DNA of 8,836 bases from Thermoflexales bacterium (GCA_017998555.1 JAGOCU010000031.1:4646-13481), one strand, 5' to 3'; counted from the stretch's first letter, positions 1 through 6,436 are shown. Notes: generated by a model from the letters alone, not told the origin. Numbers and translations are program-made.

Positions 1-180
1 CGGGGTTTACGCACGCGGCTCGCGGACGAGTTCGGTCTGGTTTGGCCGCTTTCGCGGTCGCGCTCCTCGAGGGCGCTGCGCCGGGCTCACACCTTGCTCT
101 CCCGGCTCGCTGGGAGGATGACCTACTACTTCCGTTCGAAGCCGTTTTCGGCCGGCGCTGCGCCGGCGTATCTCGGTTAG
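1..180 (+). CDS. Possible C-terminal end of an unidentified gene (weak)
   Basis: A frame is open from the window edge to a TAG at 178-180 (59 codons). By hand count about 80% of its third positions are G or C, against roughly 61-64% at positions one and two, which fits coding use in GC-rich DNA. The peptide is rich in Arg, Ser and Leu and ends in PAYLG; I recognise no family. In DNA of this composition an open stretch of this length is expected by chance fairly often, so this may be plain spacer. Other frames here look less like protein. If real, the gene would converge on the minus-strand tRNA. Confidence 0.2.
   Translation, partial: RGLRTRLADEFGLVWPLSRSRSSRALRRAHTLLSRLAGRMTYYFRSKPFSAGAAPAYLG
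72..167. repeat. Two small dyads sharing an 11-mer tip
   Basis: The palindromic 11-mer GGCGCTGCGCC occurs at 72-82 and again at 154-164. In the second copy the stem grows to GCCGGCG (151-157) and CGCCGGC (161-167) around a CTG loop. No T-tract follows either copy, so they do not look like intrinsic terminators. They may be chance palindromes in GC-rich spacer, or remnants of a small repeat. Confidence 0.35.
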
Positions 181-188
181 ACGACGAA

Positions 189-207
189 GGCGACCTCATC
201 GGCCGCC
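189..207 (-). terminator. Hairpin just downstream of tRNA-Ala
   Basis: Read on the minus strand, GGCGGCC (207-201), a five-base loop, and GGTCGCC (195-189) form a seven-pair stem starting about nine bases after the tRNA 3' end. One pair is G-U on the minus-strand RNA but would be A-C on the plus-strand RNA, which favours a minus-strand transcript. The following bases (TTCGTCGTC) are only mildly T-rich, so it could be a weak terminator or simply a 3' processing boundary. Confidence 0.35.
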
Positions 208-215
208 CCCTCTCA

Positions 216-288
216 TGGACCTGAGGGGATTTGAACCCCTGACCTTCTCAATGCCATTGAGACGCGCTCCCAACTGCGCTACAGGCCC
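216..288 (-). tRNA. tRNA-Ala, anticodon GGC
   Basis: The minus strand folds into a complete 73-nt cloverleaf. It has an acceptor stem GGGCCTG/CAGGTCC, a D stem GCGC/GCGC, an anticodon stem TCTCA/TGAGA with loop ATGGCAT, a T stem AGGGG/CCCCT with loop TTCAAAT, and discriminator A. The anticodon is GGC, which reads GCC alanine codons. Two identity features support alanine: the G3-U70 wobble pair, the main determinant for alanyl-tRNA synthetase, and the A32-U38 combination in the loop that is characteristic of the GGC isoacceptor. The 3' CCA is not encoded (the next bases are TGA), so it must be added enzymatically. The gene appears to be transcribed alone from its own promoter to the right. Confidence 0.97.
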
Positions 289-301
289 GTTTCGGCTGAT
301 G

Positions 302-307
302 ATTATA
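302..307 (-). promoter_or_regulatory. -10 box of the tRNA-Ala promoter
   Basis: On the minus strand a perfect TATAAT lies at 307-302, which places the start point near 295, about seven bases before the mature tRNA 5' end. That is a usual length for a tRNA 5' leader. No TTGACA-like -35 is seen at normal spacing; that position (about 325-330) falls inside the left arm of the long inverted repeat at 316-356. Confidence 0.6.
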
Positions 308-315
308 CACGCTGA

Positions 316-356
316 GCGGGAAACGCGCCCCTGCGAAGCAGGGGCGCGTTTCCCGC
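316..356. repeat. Perfect 19-bp inverted repeat, GAA loop
   Basis: The left arm (316-334) and right arm (338-356) are perfectly complementary over 19 bases around GAA (335-337). The tip is CCCCTGC-GAA-GCAGGGG. No T-tract follows on either strand, and the site is in the divergent gap between tRNA-Ala (minus) and murE (plus), so termination is not an obvious role. It covers the -35 position of the tRNA promoter. It belongs to a set of four similar structures in this window (also 2047-2091, 6386-6436 and 7287-7329). Confidence 0.9.
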
Positions 357-376
357 GGTCCAGTATCACCAGGCGC

Positions 377-396
377 CGTAGGGCAGTCGTAGGGCA
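377..396. repeat. Direct repeat CGTAGGGCA, 11-bp period
   Basis: The 9-mer CGTAGGGCA occurs at 377-385 and again at 388-396, so the copies are 11 bp apart, close to one turn of the helix. Placement in the tRNA-Ala/murE divergent gap and helical phasing would suit a regulator binding site. With only two copies chance is possible, and no regulator is suggested by the neighbours. Confidence 0.4.
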
Positions 397-426
397 AACG
401 TCATAGCAGGAAATCGCGGAGGTCGA

Positions 427-432
427 TATAGT
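427..432 (+). promoter_or_regulatory. Candidate -10 box upstream of a possible small transcript
   Basis: TATAGT matches the -10 hexamer at five of six positions and would start RNA near 439. No recognisable -35 lies 16-18 bp upstream. The same hexamer is used before the aminopeptidase gene at 7829-7834. It matters because a terminator-like hairpin lies about 40-80 bases downstream, so it could drive either a short RNA or an attenuated murE leader. Confidence 0.3.
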
Positions 433-438
433 CTCTCT

Positions 439-518
439 CAAGAGTCAGGGTGGGACCTCCTCTTCTCCTCCTTTTGCTTTGAGGGCCAGCGGTCGGCGTC
501 GCTGGCTCTCATCGTTTT
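439..518 (+). ncRNA. Possible ~80-nt small RNA or attenuated murE leader
   Basis: This is inference from layout: a -10-like hexamer at 427-432, a pyrimidine-rich unstructured stretch at 457-480, then a terminator-like hairpin with T5 at 481-518. The pyrimidine stretch carries CCTCC twice, resembling the anti-Shine-Dalgarno end of 16S rRNA. CTCCTCCTT at 465-473 is a perfect 9-base complement of the rplJ ribosome-binding site at 6654-6662, although any strong Shine-Dalgarno would pair similarly. No Rfam family is recognised. The alternative is a non-transcribed spacer with a chance hairpin. Confidence 0.25.
481..518 (+). terminator. Terminator-like hairpin ahead of murE
   Basis: Bases 481-491 pair with 500-510 (11 pairs including one G-U) around an eight-base loop. 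Three bases later a T5 run follows at 514-518. On the plus strand this has the form of an intrinsic terminator. It ends just before the murE -10 box, so it would insulate murE from upstream transcription or attenuate a longer murE transcript. The T-tract is short and slightly displaced. Confidence 0.45.
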
Positions 519-534
519 TCACGCCGCTGAGCGA

Positions 535-540
535 TAGAAT
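535..540 (+). promoter_or_regulatory. -10 box of murE, near-leaderless
   Basis: TAGAAT at 535-540 ends 10 bases before the murE ATG. With the usual six-base gap to the start point, RNA would begin near 547 and leave about four untranslated bases. There is no Shine-Dalgarno between this box and the ATG, which agrees with near-leaderless translation. No good -35 is visible. Confidence 0.5.
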
Positions 541-550
541 CATCACACCC

Positions 551-2035
551 ATGATGCGATGGAATGACCTGCTGGCCGCCCTGGACCAGGCGAATCTGCG
601 CTACGACCGCCACGGCGCCGCAAACCCTGAAATTCTGGCCATTACCGACGATTCGCGCCAGGTGACGCCCGGCGCCGTCTTTGTCGCCTACAAAGGCGTG
701 GCGGTGGACGGCCACCGTTTTATCCCCGACGCCCTGCGCCGGGGGGCGGCTGCCATCGTTGTGGAGCGCCCGTCCGCGGATCCCGCCGATGCGCCTTCGA
801 TCGTCGTCACGAGCGGCCGTGAGGCCCTGGCCTGGCTGTGCGCGGCCTGGCGCGGTTTTCCGGGTCGGGCATTGCGCGTGGTCGGCGTCACGGGCACCGA
901 TGGCAAGACGACGACCTGCAACCTGGCCTATGCGATCCTGACTGCGGCGCAGCGCCGGACCGGCATGATCTCGACGGTGAATGCGGTGATTGGCGATCGG
1001 GCCATGGAGACCGGCCTGCACACGACCACGCCGGACGCGGACGAGACCCAGGACTATCTGGCCCAGATGCGCGACGCCGGGCTCACCGATTGCGTGCTCG
1101 AAGTGACCTCGCACGCGCTGGCCCATCATCGGGTGGATGGCATCCCGTTTGCGGTGGCGGCGGTCACCAACATCACCCACGAGCACCTCGACCTGCACGG
1201 CACCCGCGAGGCGTATCGGGCGGCAAAGGGCCGGCTGTTCGAAATGGCCGAGACCGCGGTGCTCAACGCCGATGATCCATTCTCTTTTGAGTATCTGCGC
1301 GCGCTCACCCGCGGCAGACGCACGTTGACGTACAGCCGCGGCAAGCCGGCCGACATCACCGCCGTCGATATCCAACATGCCGCTGATGGCCTGCACCTGG
1401 CCGTCGACACACCGGCGGGCCGGCTCAGCCTGAGCAGCCGTTTGATCGGCGACTACAACGTCTCGAACATATTGGCCGCGGTTGGGATCGGTGTCGCGCT
1501 CGGCGTGCCGCGCGCGGCGATCGCGTCCGGCGTGGCCGCGATGCAGGGCGTGCCGGGCCGGATGGAGCGGATCGACGCCGGCCAGCCTTACCTTGCCGTC
1601 GTCGATTTCGCCCACACGCCCAATGCGCTGGCCTCGTGTTTGCAGGCGCTCAAGGCGATTACGCCCGGCCGGCTGATCGTGGTCTTTGGCTGCGCGGGCG
1701 AGCGCGACCGCGAGAAGCGCCCGCTGATGGGGCGGGCGGCGGCGGAAGGCGCGGATGTGGTCGTGCTGACGGCCGAGGATCCGCGCCGCGAGTCGCTCGA
1801 TGCGATCCTCGATGCCGTCGAAGCCGGCGCGCGCGCGGCCGCATCACGGGCCATCCTCATCCGAGTTCCCGATCGCGGCGAGGCCCTGCGTCACGCCTGT
1901 CAGTTGGCCCGGCCGGGCGACACGGTGGTCGCGTGCGGAAAGGGCCACGAGCAGTCCATGTGTTTCGGGGTGACTGAACGACCGTGGGACGACCGGGTTG
2001 CTTTGCGGGCTGCCATCGCTGCCGCGCAGCTCTGA
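551..2035 (+). CDS. murE: UDP-N-acetylmuramyl-tripeptide synthetase MurE
   Basis: MurE is a cytoplasmic ATP-dependent ligase that adds the third, usually diamino, residue to UDP-MurNAc-L-Ala-D-Glu in peptidoglycan synthesis. The 494-residue product has the whole family signature: TDDSR near 32-36 (UDP-sugar site), the P-loop GTDGKTTT at 115-122, TTTPDADE at 158-165, EVTSHAL at 184-190, NITHEHLDLHG at 207-217, the lysine expected to be carbamylated (K226 in AAKGRLF), FAHTPNAL at 353-360, FGCAGERDREKRPLMG at 379-394, GKGHE at 463-467 and WDDR at 479-482. The motif that reads the added residue, DNPR in meso-DAP enzymes, is EDPR here (409-412), so the substrate could be ornithine, lysine or DAP; ornithine is plausible if the host is a Chloroflexus relative. 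I chose ATG 551. The longer frame from TTG 479 would run through the terminator-like hairpin and adds a non-conserved tail. The gene stands alone and converges on the kinase gene. Confidence 0.96.
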   Translation: MMRWNDLLAALDQANLRYDRHGAANPEILAITDDSRQVTPGAVFVAYKGVAVDGHRFIPDALRRGAAAIVVERPSADPADAPSIVVTSGREALAWLCAAWRGFPGRALRVVGVTGTDGKTTTCNLAYAILTAAQRRTGMISTVNAVIGDRAMETGLHTTTPDADETQDYLAQMRDAGLTDCVLEVTSHALAHHRVDGIPFAVAAVTNITHEHLDLHGTREAYRAAKGRLFEMAETAVLNADDPFSFEYLRALTRGRRTLTYSRGKPADITAVDIQHAADGLHLAVDTPAGRLSLSSRLIGDYNVSNILAAVGIGVALGVPRAAIASGVAAMQGVPGRMERIDAGQPYLAVVDFAHTPNALASCLQALKAITPGRLIVVFGCAGERDREKRPLMGRAAAEGADVVVLTAEDPRRESLDAILDAVEAGARAAASRAILIRVPDRGEALRHACQLARPGDTVVACGKGHEQSMCFGVTERPWDDRVALRAAIAAAQL

Positions 2036-2039
2036 CGAG

Positions 2040-2091
2040 AAAAACCACGAGATCAACGTCCCCGCGCGAAGCGCGGGGACGTTGATCTCGT
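2040..2091 (-). terminator. Perfect 21-bp inverted repeat between convergent genes
   Basis: The arms at 2047-2067 and 2071-2091 are perfectly complementary over 21 bases around GAA (2068-2070), with tip GCGC-GAA-GCGC. The repeat fills the 75-base gap between the ends of murE (2035) and the kinase gene (2111). On the minus strand GG and then T5 (2044-2040) follow, so it can act as an intrinsic terminator for the kinase operon. On the plus strand only AGTCTTT follows, so it is weaker for murE. It is one of four GAA-loop inverted repeats in the window. Confidence 0.75.
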
Positions 2092-2110
2092 AGTCTTTCC
2101 GGGATGACTT

Positions 2111-4441
2111 CTAGCCAGCAAGCTCGAACCAGAACGTTGCCCCGCCCGCGCTGTTCGCGAGCGCGCCGATCTCGCCGCCCATCAATTCGATCAGGCTCTT
2201 GGAGATGGCCAGCCCGAGGCCCGTGCCGCCATGCCTTCGCGCCAAAGAGGAGTCGCCTTGCGAGAAGGGCATGAACAGCCGGTCGCGGAACTGCGGGCTG
2301 ATCCCGATGCCGGTGTCGGTGATTTCAACGCGTACCCGCCCGGGCGCGGCCCGGAATGCGCGCACGTCGACCTTGCCCGCTTCGGTGAACTTGACGGCAT
2401 TGCCGACAAGGTTGAGCAGCACCTGGCGCAGCCGGCCGGCATCGGCCTGGATGACTTCCGGGCAATCCGGTTCGACGGCGCAGCGCAGAAGGATGTGTTT
2501 TGTCCGCGCCGTTGCGCTCATCAACTCGACCACTTGCTCGAGCGTGGCGCGGATGGGCACGGCGCTCAGCGCCAATTGCGTCCGTCCGGCCTCGAGCCGC
2601 GAGAAGTCGAGGATGCCATTGATGATTTCCATCAGCGCTTCACCCGACTGAAAAATCACCCCGGCATAGTCGCGTTGGGTGCGTGAGAGCGGCGTGTCCA
2701 GGAGCAATTCCGCCATGCCAAGGATGCCGTTCATCGGGGTGCGGATTTCATGACTGAGGGTGGCGAGGAATTCGGACTTGAGCCTGGACGCGCTGATAGC
2801 CTCGTCCCGGGCGGCCTCCAGGGCGCGATTGGCCTCCTGCAGCGCCTCTTCTCTGCGCTTGATCTCGGTCAAGTCGGTCAGGACGGCGACAACTCCGCCC
2901 GGAGGGGGCGCCTGCGGTTGAACGGTGTAGCTGACGAGGACGGGGATGAGGGCGCCGTCGGCGCTGCGGATGCGGGTTTCATAGGCCTGCCGCTCGGCGC
3001 CGCTGGCCGCTTCGGTCCGCCGCGCGATGATGGCCTCCACGTTCTCGGGCAGGACGATATCGGCAATCGTCATGTTCAGGAGCGCCTCGCGCGAATACCC
3101 GACGATGCGCTGATAAGCCGGGTTGGTGTACTGGAACTTGCCGCCTGGCGGACCCACACTGATGGGTTGGTTCATCGCTTCCATGATGGAGACGGCAAGG
3201 TCACGCTCGGCCGCGATGGCTTGATAGAGCCGCAGGCGGGTGAGGGCCAGGTCGATCCGCTCGCCGAGGGCGGCGGCCAGATCGGCCTCGGCCTGGGTGA
3301 CCTGAATGACCGGCGTGCCGACGGCGACGAGCATGCCGACGACATTCTCGCCGTCGCGGAGCGGCACGGCCACCCGGCCATAGCCATCCGCGTCGAAGGC
3401 AAAGGCGCCGCGTTGACGGGCCGTCTCGACGAAACCGCCGGGCGCATCGAGACTGGCGCGTATTTCAGGGCTGTCGTTGGCCGCGTCATAGTGCGCGCGG
3501 CCGGTCCGGTCGGTCAGGATGACGGCGGTCGGGATTTGACTGAGGGCGGCGCTGACCGCGCGCGCGGCGACGCCGGCGAGCGCCTGGGCGCTTTCGGCCC
3601 CGGCAACGGCCGATCGAATGTGATCGAGGGCCGCCAACTTGCGAGCTTGCTCGGCCGCGGCAAGATAGAGCTGCCGGTAATTGCGCTCGCTGCTGCGCAG
3701 CGCTTCCTCGGCGTGAATCACCTCGGTGATGTCCCGCCCGTTGACGACGATGCCATACACCGCGGGATCGGCGAGCATGTTGCGTATCGTCACCGACAGG
3801 GTGGTTACCTGACGCATGCCGTTGAGGACTCTGAAAGAGAACTCGCCGACCACCTCATCCGGGCGGCGCAGGGATTCAGCCAGGCGATCCAGTGAGGATG
3901 ACCGATCCTCCGGGAGGATGAACTCAATCCCGCTGCGGCCAAGCGGGCTGGTGCCGCCGGCCGACAGCGCCAACGCAGCCGGGCTTGCGTAGCGCAAGGT
4001 GGTATCGGCGTCGATCACCCACATCATGTCCGAACCCCGTTCCATGACGGCCTTGAAGAAACGCTCGCTTGCGGCGACGCGCGCGGTTGCTTCGGCGCGC
4101 GATCGCGCGAGCCGATAGAGCACTTCCACCAGGCTCAACCCGACCAGGTCCAGAAGAATCGCATCCTGGAGCCCGAGCACGAAGTCGGGGTCTCCACCCG
4201 CCGCAAGCCAGATCATGCCCGCAGACGCGATCAACCAGGCGCCCGCGTAGGCGCGTCGGGGCGAATACGACAGAGCCGCCCAACTGATCGGAACGATCTG
4301 AATCACGCTGAGGATCGAGGGGATGACGCGATTGATCGACAGCAGCAGAAAAGCGGTCGTTGACACCGCCATCATCGACCAAAATGCCGGGATCGACAGA
4401 CTGCGCCAGGCGTGATTGGCGCGTCGCAGGAGACCGTTCAT
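2111..4441 (-). CDS. Membrane PAS-GAF-PAS sensor histidine kinase
   Basis: A 776-residue two-component sensor kinase. Domains in order: about three hydrophobic membrane segments (roughly 18-110), a helical linker, a PAS domain (~123-240 ending DITEV), a coiled coil, a GAF-like domain (~270-405), a second PAS (~412-527, with TNPAYQRIVGYSREALL and ending LTDLTEI), a coiled coil (~528-556), a HisKA dimerisation domain with H-box TLSHEIRTPMN (phosphoacceptor H564), and an ATP-binding domain with N-box NLVGNAVKF (N681), G1 DTGIGIS (709-715), F-box FMPFSQ (723-728) and G2 GGTGLGLAIS (738-747). It ends right after the catalytic domain, with no receiver domain, and no response regulator gene is in the window. 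There is no extracellular domain of note, so the signal is probably cytosolic or within the membrane. Its ATG overlaps the prsW stop (ATGA), with GGAGG seven bases upstream inside prsW, so translation is coupled to prsW. Confidence 0.93.
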   Translation of the reverse strand: MNGLLRRANHAWRSLSIPAFWSMMAVSTTAFLLLSINRVIPSILSVIQIVPISWAALSYSPRRAYAGAWLIASAGMIWLAAGGDPDFVLGLQDAILLDLVGLSLVEVLYRLARSRAEATARVAASERFFKAVMERGSDMMWVIDADTTLRYASPAALALSAGGTSPLGRSGIEFILPEDRSSSLDRLAESLRRPDEVVGEFSFRVLNGMRQVTTLSVTIRNMLADPAVYGIVVNGRDITEVIHAEEALRSSERNYRQLYLAAAEQARKLAALDHIRSAVAGAESAQALAGVAARAVSAALSQIPTAVILTDRTGRAHYDAANDSPEIRASLDAPGGFVETARQRGAFAFDADGYGRVAVPLRDGENVVGMLVAVGTPVIQVTQAEADLAAALGERIDLALTRLRLYQAIAAERDLAVSIMEAMNQPISVGPPGGKFQYTNPAYQRIVGYSREALLNMTIADIVLPENVEAIIARRTEAASGAERQAYETRIRSADGALIPVLVSYTVQPQAPPPGGVVAVLTDLTEIKRREEALQEANRALEAARDEAISASRLKSEFLATLSHEIRTPMNGILGMAELLLDTPLSRTQRDYAGVIFQSGEALMEIINGILDFSRLEAGRTQLALSAVPIRATLEQVVELMSATARTKHILLRCAVEPDCPEVIQADAGRLRQVLLNLVGNAVKFTEAGKVDVRAFRAAPGRVRVEITDTGIGISPQFRDRLFMPFSQGDSSLARRHGGTGLGLAISKSLIELMGGEIGALANSAGGATFWFELAG

Positions 4442-5409
4442 CCGCGGGCCTCCGCCGAGAGCCGCGCAAGCTGGTCGCGCAGCGCGGGGATGTCCGCGCC
4501 CGCGCCGTCGGCGTTGCCATGCCGGACGAACTGGTATTTCCGTTGGGCGAGTTCGGCGGCGGCCTGCACCAGGGATCGGCGCCGGCGCGAGAGCAGGCGC
4601 AGGCGCGCGCCGGCATTCAGCCCAATCCCGGTCAGCGCGGCGTAGTCTTCATCCGACAAGCGCGCGGGGACCTCATCCGCCAGATAGACGCGGAACATCC
4701 GCCGGTCATGCTGGAGCGAGAGCAGGCTCAGCCCGATGAAGAGCAGGCCGACCAGACCGTAGTTGGCGAGGGCGACGAGGAGGGTCGCCCCGCCGCTCTC
4801 CTCGGCGAGGGTGATGGCTGCGTTGTGCACGAAGTGCGAGGTCATGGCCAGGGCGAGCATGCCCAGCACGATGATGGCCTGGGCGATCGGCGAGCGCTTT
4901 GAGTGACGGGCGATGCCAAAGCCGATCCCCACCAGCGACGTCCAGAAGCCGTGCATGAAACCGAACACAACCACCCGCAGGAAGAACAGGGTCAGCCACT
5001 CGCCCCAGGACGCGGTGCCGACCAGATAGAACACATTCTCGACGTAGGCGAACCCGAAGCCTGCCGCCGCCCCATACACGATGCCGTCGACCCAGCCGTC
5101 GAACTCGCGCCGGCGGAGCAGGAAGATCAGGGCGACGGCAACGGCTTTGAGGATTTCCTCGGTCAGGGGCGCGAAGACGCTGCTTTCGACCAGCCGCGCG
5201 CCCAGCGATTCACCCCCGAAGACCGCCTCAACGGGCAAGCCCAGGATCAGTTGCGCGACGACGGCCAGCAGCACTGCCGGCACCGCCCCCCAGCCAAAGG
5301 CGGCAAACACATACCGGGCCGGCTCGCGCTCAAACCGATCCAAGCTCCGCAGCGCCCGCAGGTAGAAATAGGTCGGGACTGCGACGAGCAGCGGTGTGAT
5401 CGCCCACAT
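4438..5409 (-). CDS. PrsW-family glutamic intramembrane protease
   Basis: A 323-residue multi-pass membrane protein of the PrsW (MEROPS M82) family, relatives of the CAAX/ABI group. The key motifs are present: EEILK at 84-88, GFAYVEN at 119-125, FMHGFW at 151-156 with H153, and SHFVHN at 191-196 with H192 and H195. About seven or eight hydrophobic segments occupy residues 1-232. A charged, probably cytosolic tail of about 90 residues follows, ending in a likely coiled-coil helix. In Bacillus subtilis PrsW makes the first cut in anti-sigma factor RsiW; no anti-sigma or sigma gene is visible here, so its substrate is unknown. The stop codon overlaps the start of the downstream histidine kinase, which suggests a joint role in envelope signalling. 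It starts 33 bases after the lipoprotein stop and has its own -10-like box. Confidence 0.9.
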   Translation of the reverse strand: MWAITPLLVAVPTYFYLRALRSLDRFEREPARYVFAAFGWGAVPAVLLAVVAQLILGLPVEAVFGGESLGARLVESSVFAPLTEEILKAVAVALIFLLRRREFDGWVDGIVYGAAAGFGFAYVENVFYLVGTASWGEWLTLFFLRVVVFGFMHGFWTSLVGIGFGIARHSKRSPIAQAIIVLGMLALAMTSHFVHNAAITLAEESGGATLLVALANYGLVGLLFIGLSLLSLQHDRRMFRVYLADEVPARLSDEDYAALTGIGLNAGARLRLLSRRRRSLVQAAAELAQRKYQFVRHGNADGAGADIPALRDQLARLSAEARG

Positions 5410-5419
5410 TGACAGCAGG

Positions 5420-5425
5420 ATTGTA
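5420..5425 (-). promoter_or_regulatory. -10 box of prsW, near-leaderless
   Basis: On the minus strand TACAAT at 5425-5420 lies 10 bases before the prsW ATG, so RNA would start about four bases ahead of it. No Shine-Dalgarno is present in the 33-base gap after the lipoprotein gene. This argues for an internal promoter, although read-through from the lipoprotein gene is also possible. No clear -35. Confidence 0.4.
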
Positions 5426-5442
5426 TGCGCGAAGGGCCGCGT

Positions 5443-6291
5443 CTAGGGGCACGCGCGCAGGTCGGGTGGTCCGGCATCCCGCCAGGCCCGGGCCCAGGCC
5501 GGATCCGTCGTCGTGGCTCCGGGCGCCGACAGACTTAAGGTCATGTTCTGCCCGGGCGGCAGCGTCGTGATGCGCAGAAATGGCGCCTGCGTCGGCGGGA
5601 GGCCGGCGGCCGTTTCGGCAGGGCTGAGGGCATACACGATGTTGCCGCCTGACAGCGGCGCAGCGAGGTTTGGGTCTGATTCGCGGAACCAGGCCGGTTG
5701 GCGGATCAGCATGATGTTGTCGGCCCGGTAACCGCGGACGATGTCGACCATCCGTTGGGCGACGTTGCGCCGGCGGACGGGCGGGATTTCATTGATCTCG
5801 AGAATGGGATCGAACCAGATCCCGGGCGCGCTGTTCACATACCCCAGGGCGAGTTTCAGGAAGTCTTCGGCGTTGTCGATCTCGGCGTTGCTGGCGGATT
5901 GATTGGCGGTTTGCAGGCGGATGCGATAGCTCAGAATGACGACGATGCCGGCGTCGTTGGCGGCTTGCAGCACCGGCGCAAGCTTCTCGGGGAAATACAG
6001 CGGCGTCAGCTCACTGTCATCGATGGCCAGGCTGACGAGGCGGGCGCCGGCGCCGGCGAGCGCCTGGATCCTGGCAATGGGAGCCTCCCCGGCGCGGGCC
6101 ATCTCGGCCAGGGTGGGCAGGCTCGCCCCGTGCAGCGTCACGGGTTGACCGGAGGCCAGGACGACTTGACTGCCGGCCACGGTCAGGCGGCAAAAACCGT
6201 TCGTGGAACTCGGCGCAGGCGCGGGCGGGCGGGCGCAAGCTGCCAGGAGCGCGGCAGTGATGAGACCGAGGAAGGGACGGGCGAAACGCAT
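5443..6291 (-). CDS. Lipoprotein with a glycoside-hydrolase-like (TIM-barrel) fold, degenerate
   Basis: A 282-residue predicted lipoprotein. The N-terminus has a charged start, a hydrophobic stretch and a lipobox LLAAC with the lipidated cysteine at 19, followed by a Pro/Ala/Ser linker (20-30). The body resembles the start of a cellulase-type (GH5-like) barrel: a strand with VTLHGASLPT at 51-60, AGARLVSLAIDD at 81-92, AGIVVILSY at 114-122, DPILEINEIPP at 161-171 and NIMLIRQPAW at 192-201. N167-E168 sits where such enzymes keep the Asn-Glu acid/base pair. I see no second catalytic glutamate in the C-terminal third, and the protein is shorter than most GH5 domains, so it may bind rather than cut glycans. 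The family assignment is by eye and tentative; the lipoprotein call is firmer. It is the first of three same-strand genes. Confidence 0.82.
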   Translation of the reverse strand: MRFARPFLGLITAALLAACARPPAPAPSSTNGFCRLTVAGSQVVLASGQPVTLHGASLPTLAEMARAGEAPIARIQALAGAGARLVSLAIDDSELTPLYFPEKLAPVLQAANDAGIVVILSYRIRLQTANQSASNAEIDNAEDFLKLALGYVNSAPGIWFDPILEINEIPPVRRRNVAQRMVDIVRGYRADNIMLIRQPAWFRESDPNLAAPLSGGNIVYALSPAETAAGLPPTQAPFLRITTLPPGQNMTLSLSAPGATTTDPAWARAWRDAGPPDLRACP

Positions 6292-6298
6292 GGGCGTG

Positions 6299-6304
6299 AT
6301 TATC
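6299..6304 (-). promoter_or_regulatory. -10 box of the lipoprotein gene, leaderless
   Basis: On the minus strand GATAAT at 6304-6299 ends seven bases before the ATG at 6291. A start point six bases further leaves about one untranslated base. There is no Shine-Dalgarno, so the message is predicted to be leaderless. No convincing -35 at 16-18 bp. Confidence 0.45.
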
Positions 6305-6385
6305 GGGTATGGAGATTTGAACCATGTGACCGGGTGGATTGCGCTATGCCGACTTGCGCGTAACGTCGCGCGCGCGTTTCGTTTT

Positions 6386-6436
6386 CCGGGGGTGACGCAA
6401 GGGCTGCGCGAAGCGCAGCCCTTGCGTCACCCCCGG
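6386..6436. repeat. Perfect 24-bp inverted repeat, GAA loop
   Basis: The arms at 6386-6409 and 6413-6436 are perfectly complementary over 24 bases around GAA (6410-6412), with tip CTGCGC-GAA-GCGCAG. It is the longest of the four such repeats. It lies in the divergent gap between the lipoprotein gene (minus) and rplJ (plus), ahead of both promoters, and has no T-tract after it on either strand. A terminator role is therefore not expected; extrusion as a cruciform or an effect on promoter separation are possibilities. Confidence 0.9.

Noticed and set aside
196..441. An 81-codon minus-strand frame across the tRNA
   Set aside because: Its C-terminal half is the translation of tRNA-Ala, a well-known false gene type, and its TTG start lacks a properly spaced ribosome-binding site.
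479..550. A longer murE start at TTG 479
   Set aside because: The added 24 residues are encoded by the terminator-like hairpin and the murE -10 box and do not resemble MurE N-termini. ATG 551 gives a normal length.
509..1615. A 368-codon open frame on the minus strand
   Set aside because: It is antisense to murE, whose motifs run through the whole region; the peptide is rich in Arg, Gly and His with no family signature.
2750..3895. A 381-codon open frame on the plus strand
   Set aside because: It is antisense to the histidine kinase domains; composition is Gly/Asp-rich and typical of a shadow frame.
6367..6376. Alternating CGCGCGCGCG, possible Z-DNA
   Set aside because: Only five CG units, unremarkable in DNA of this GC content.
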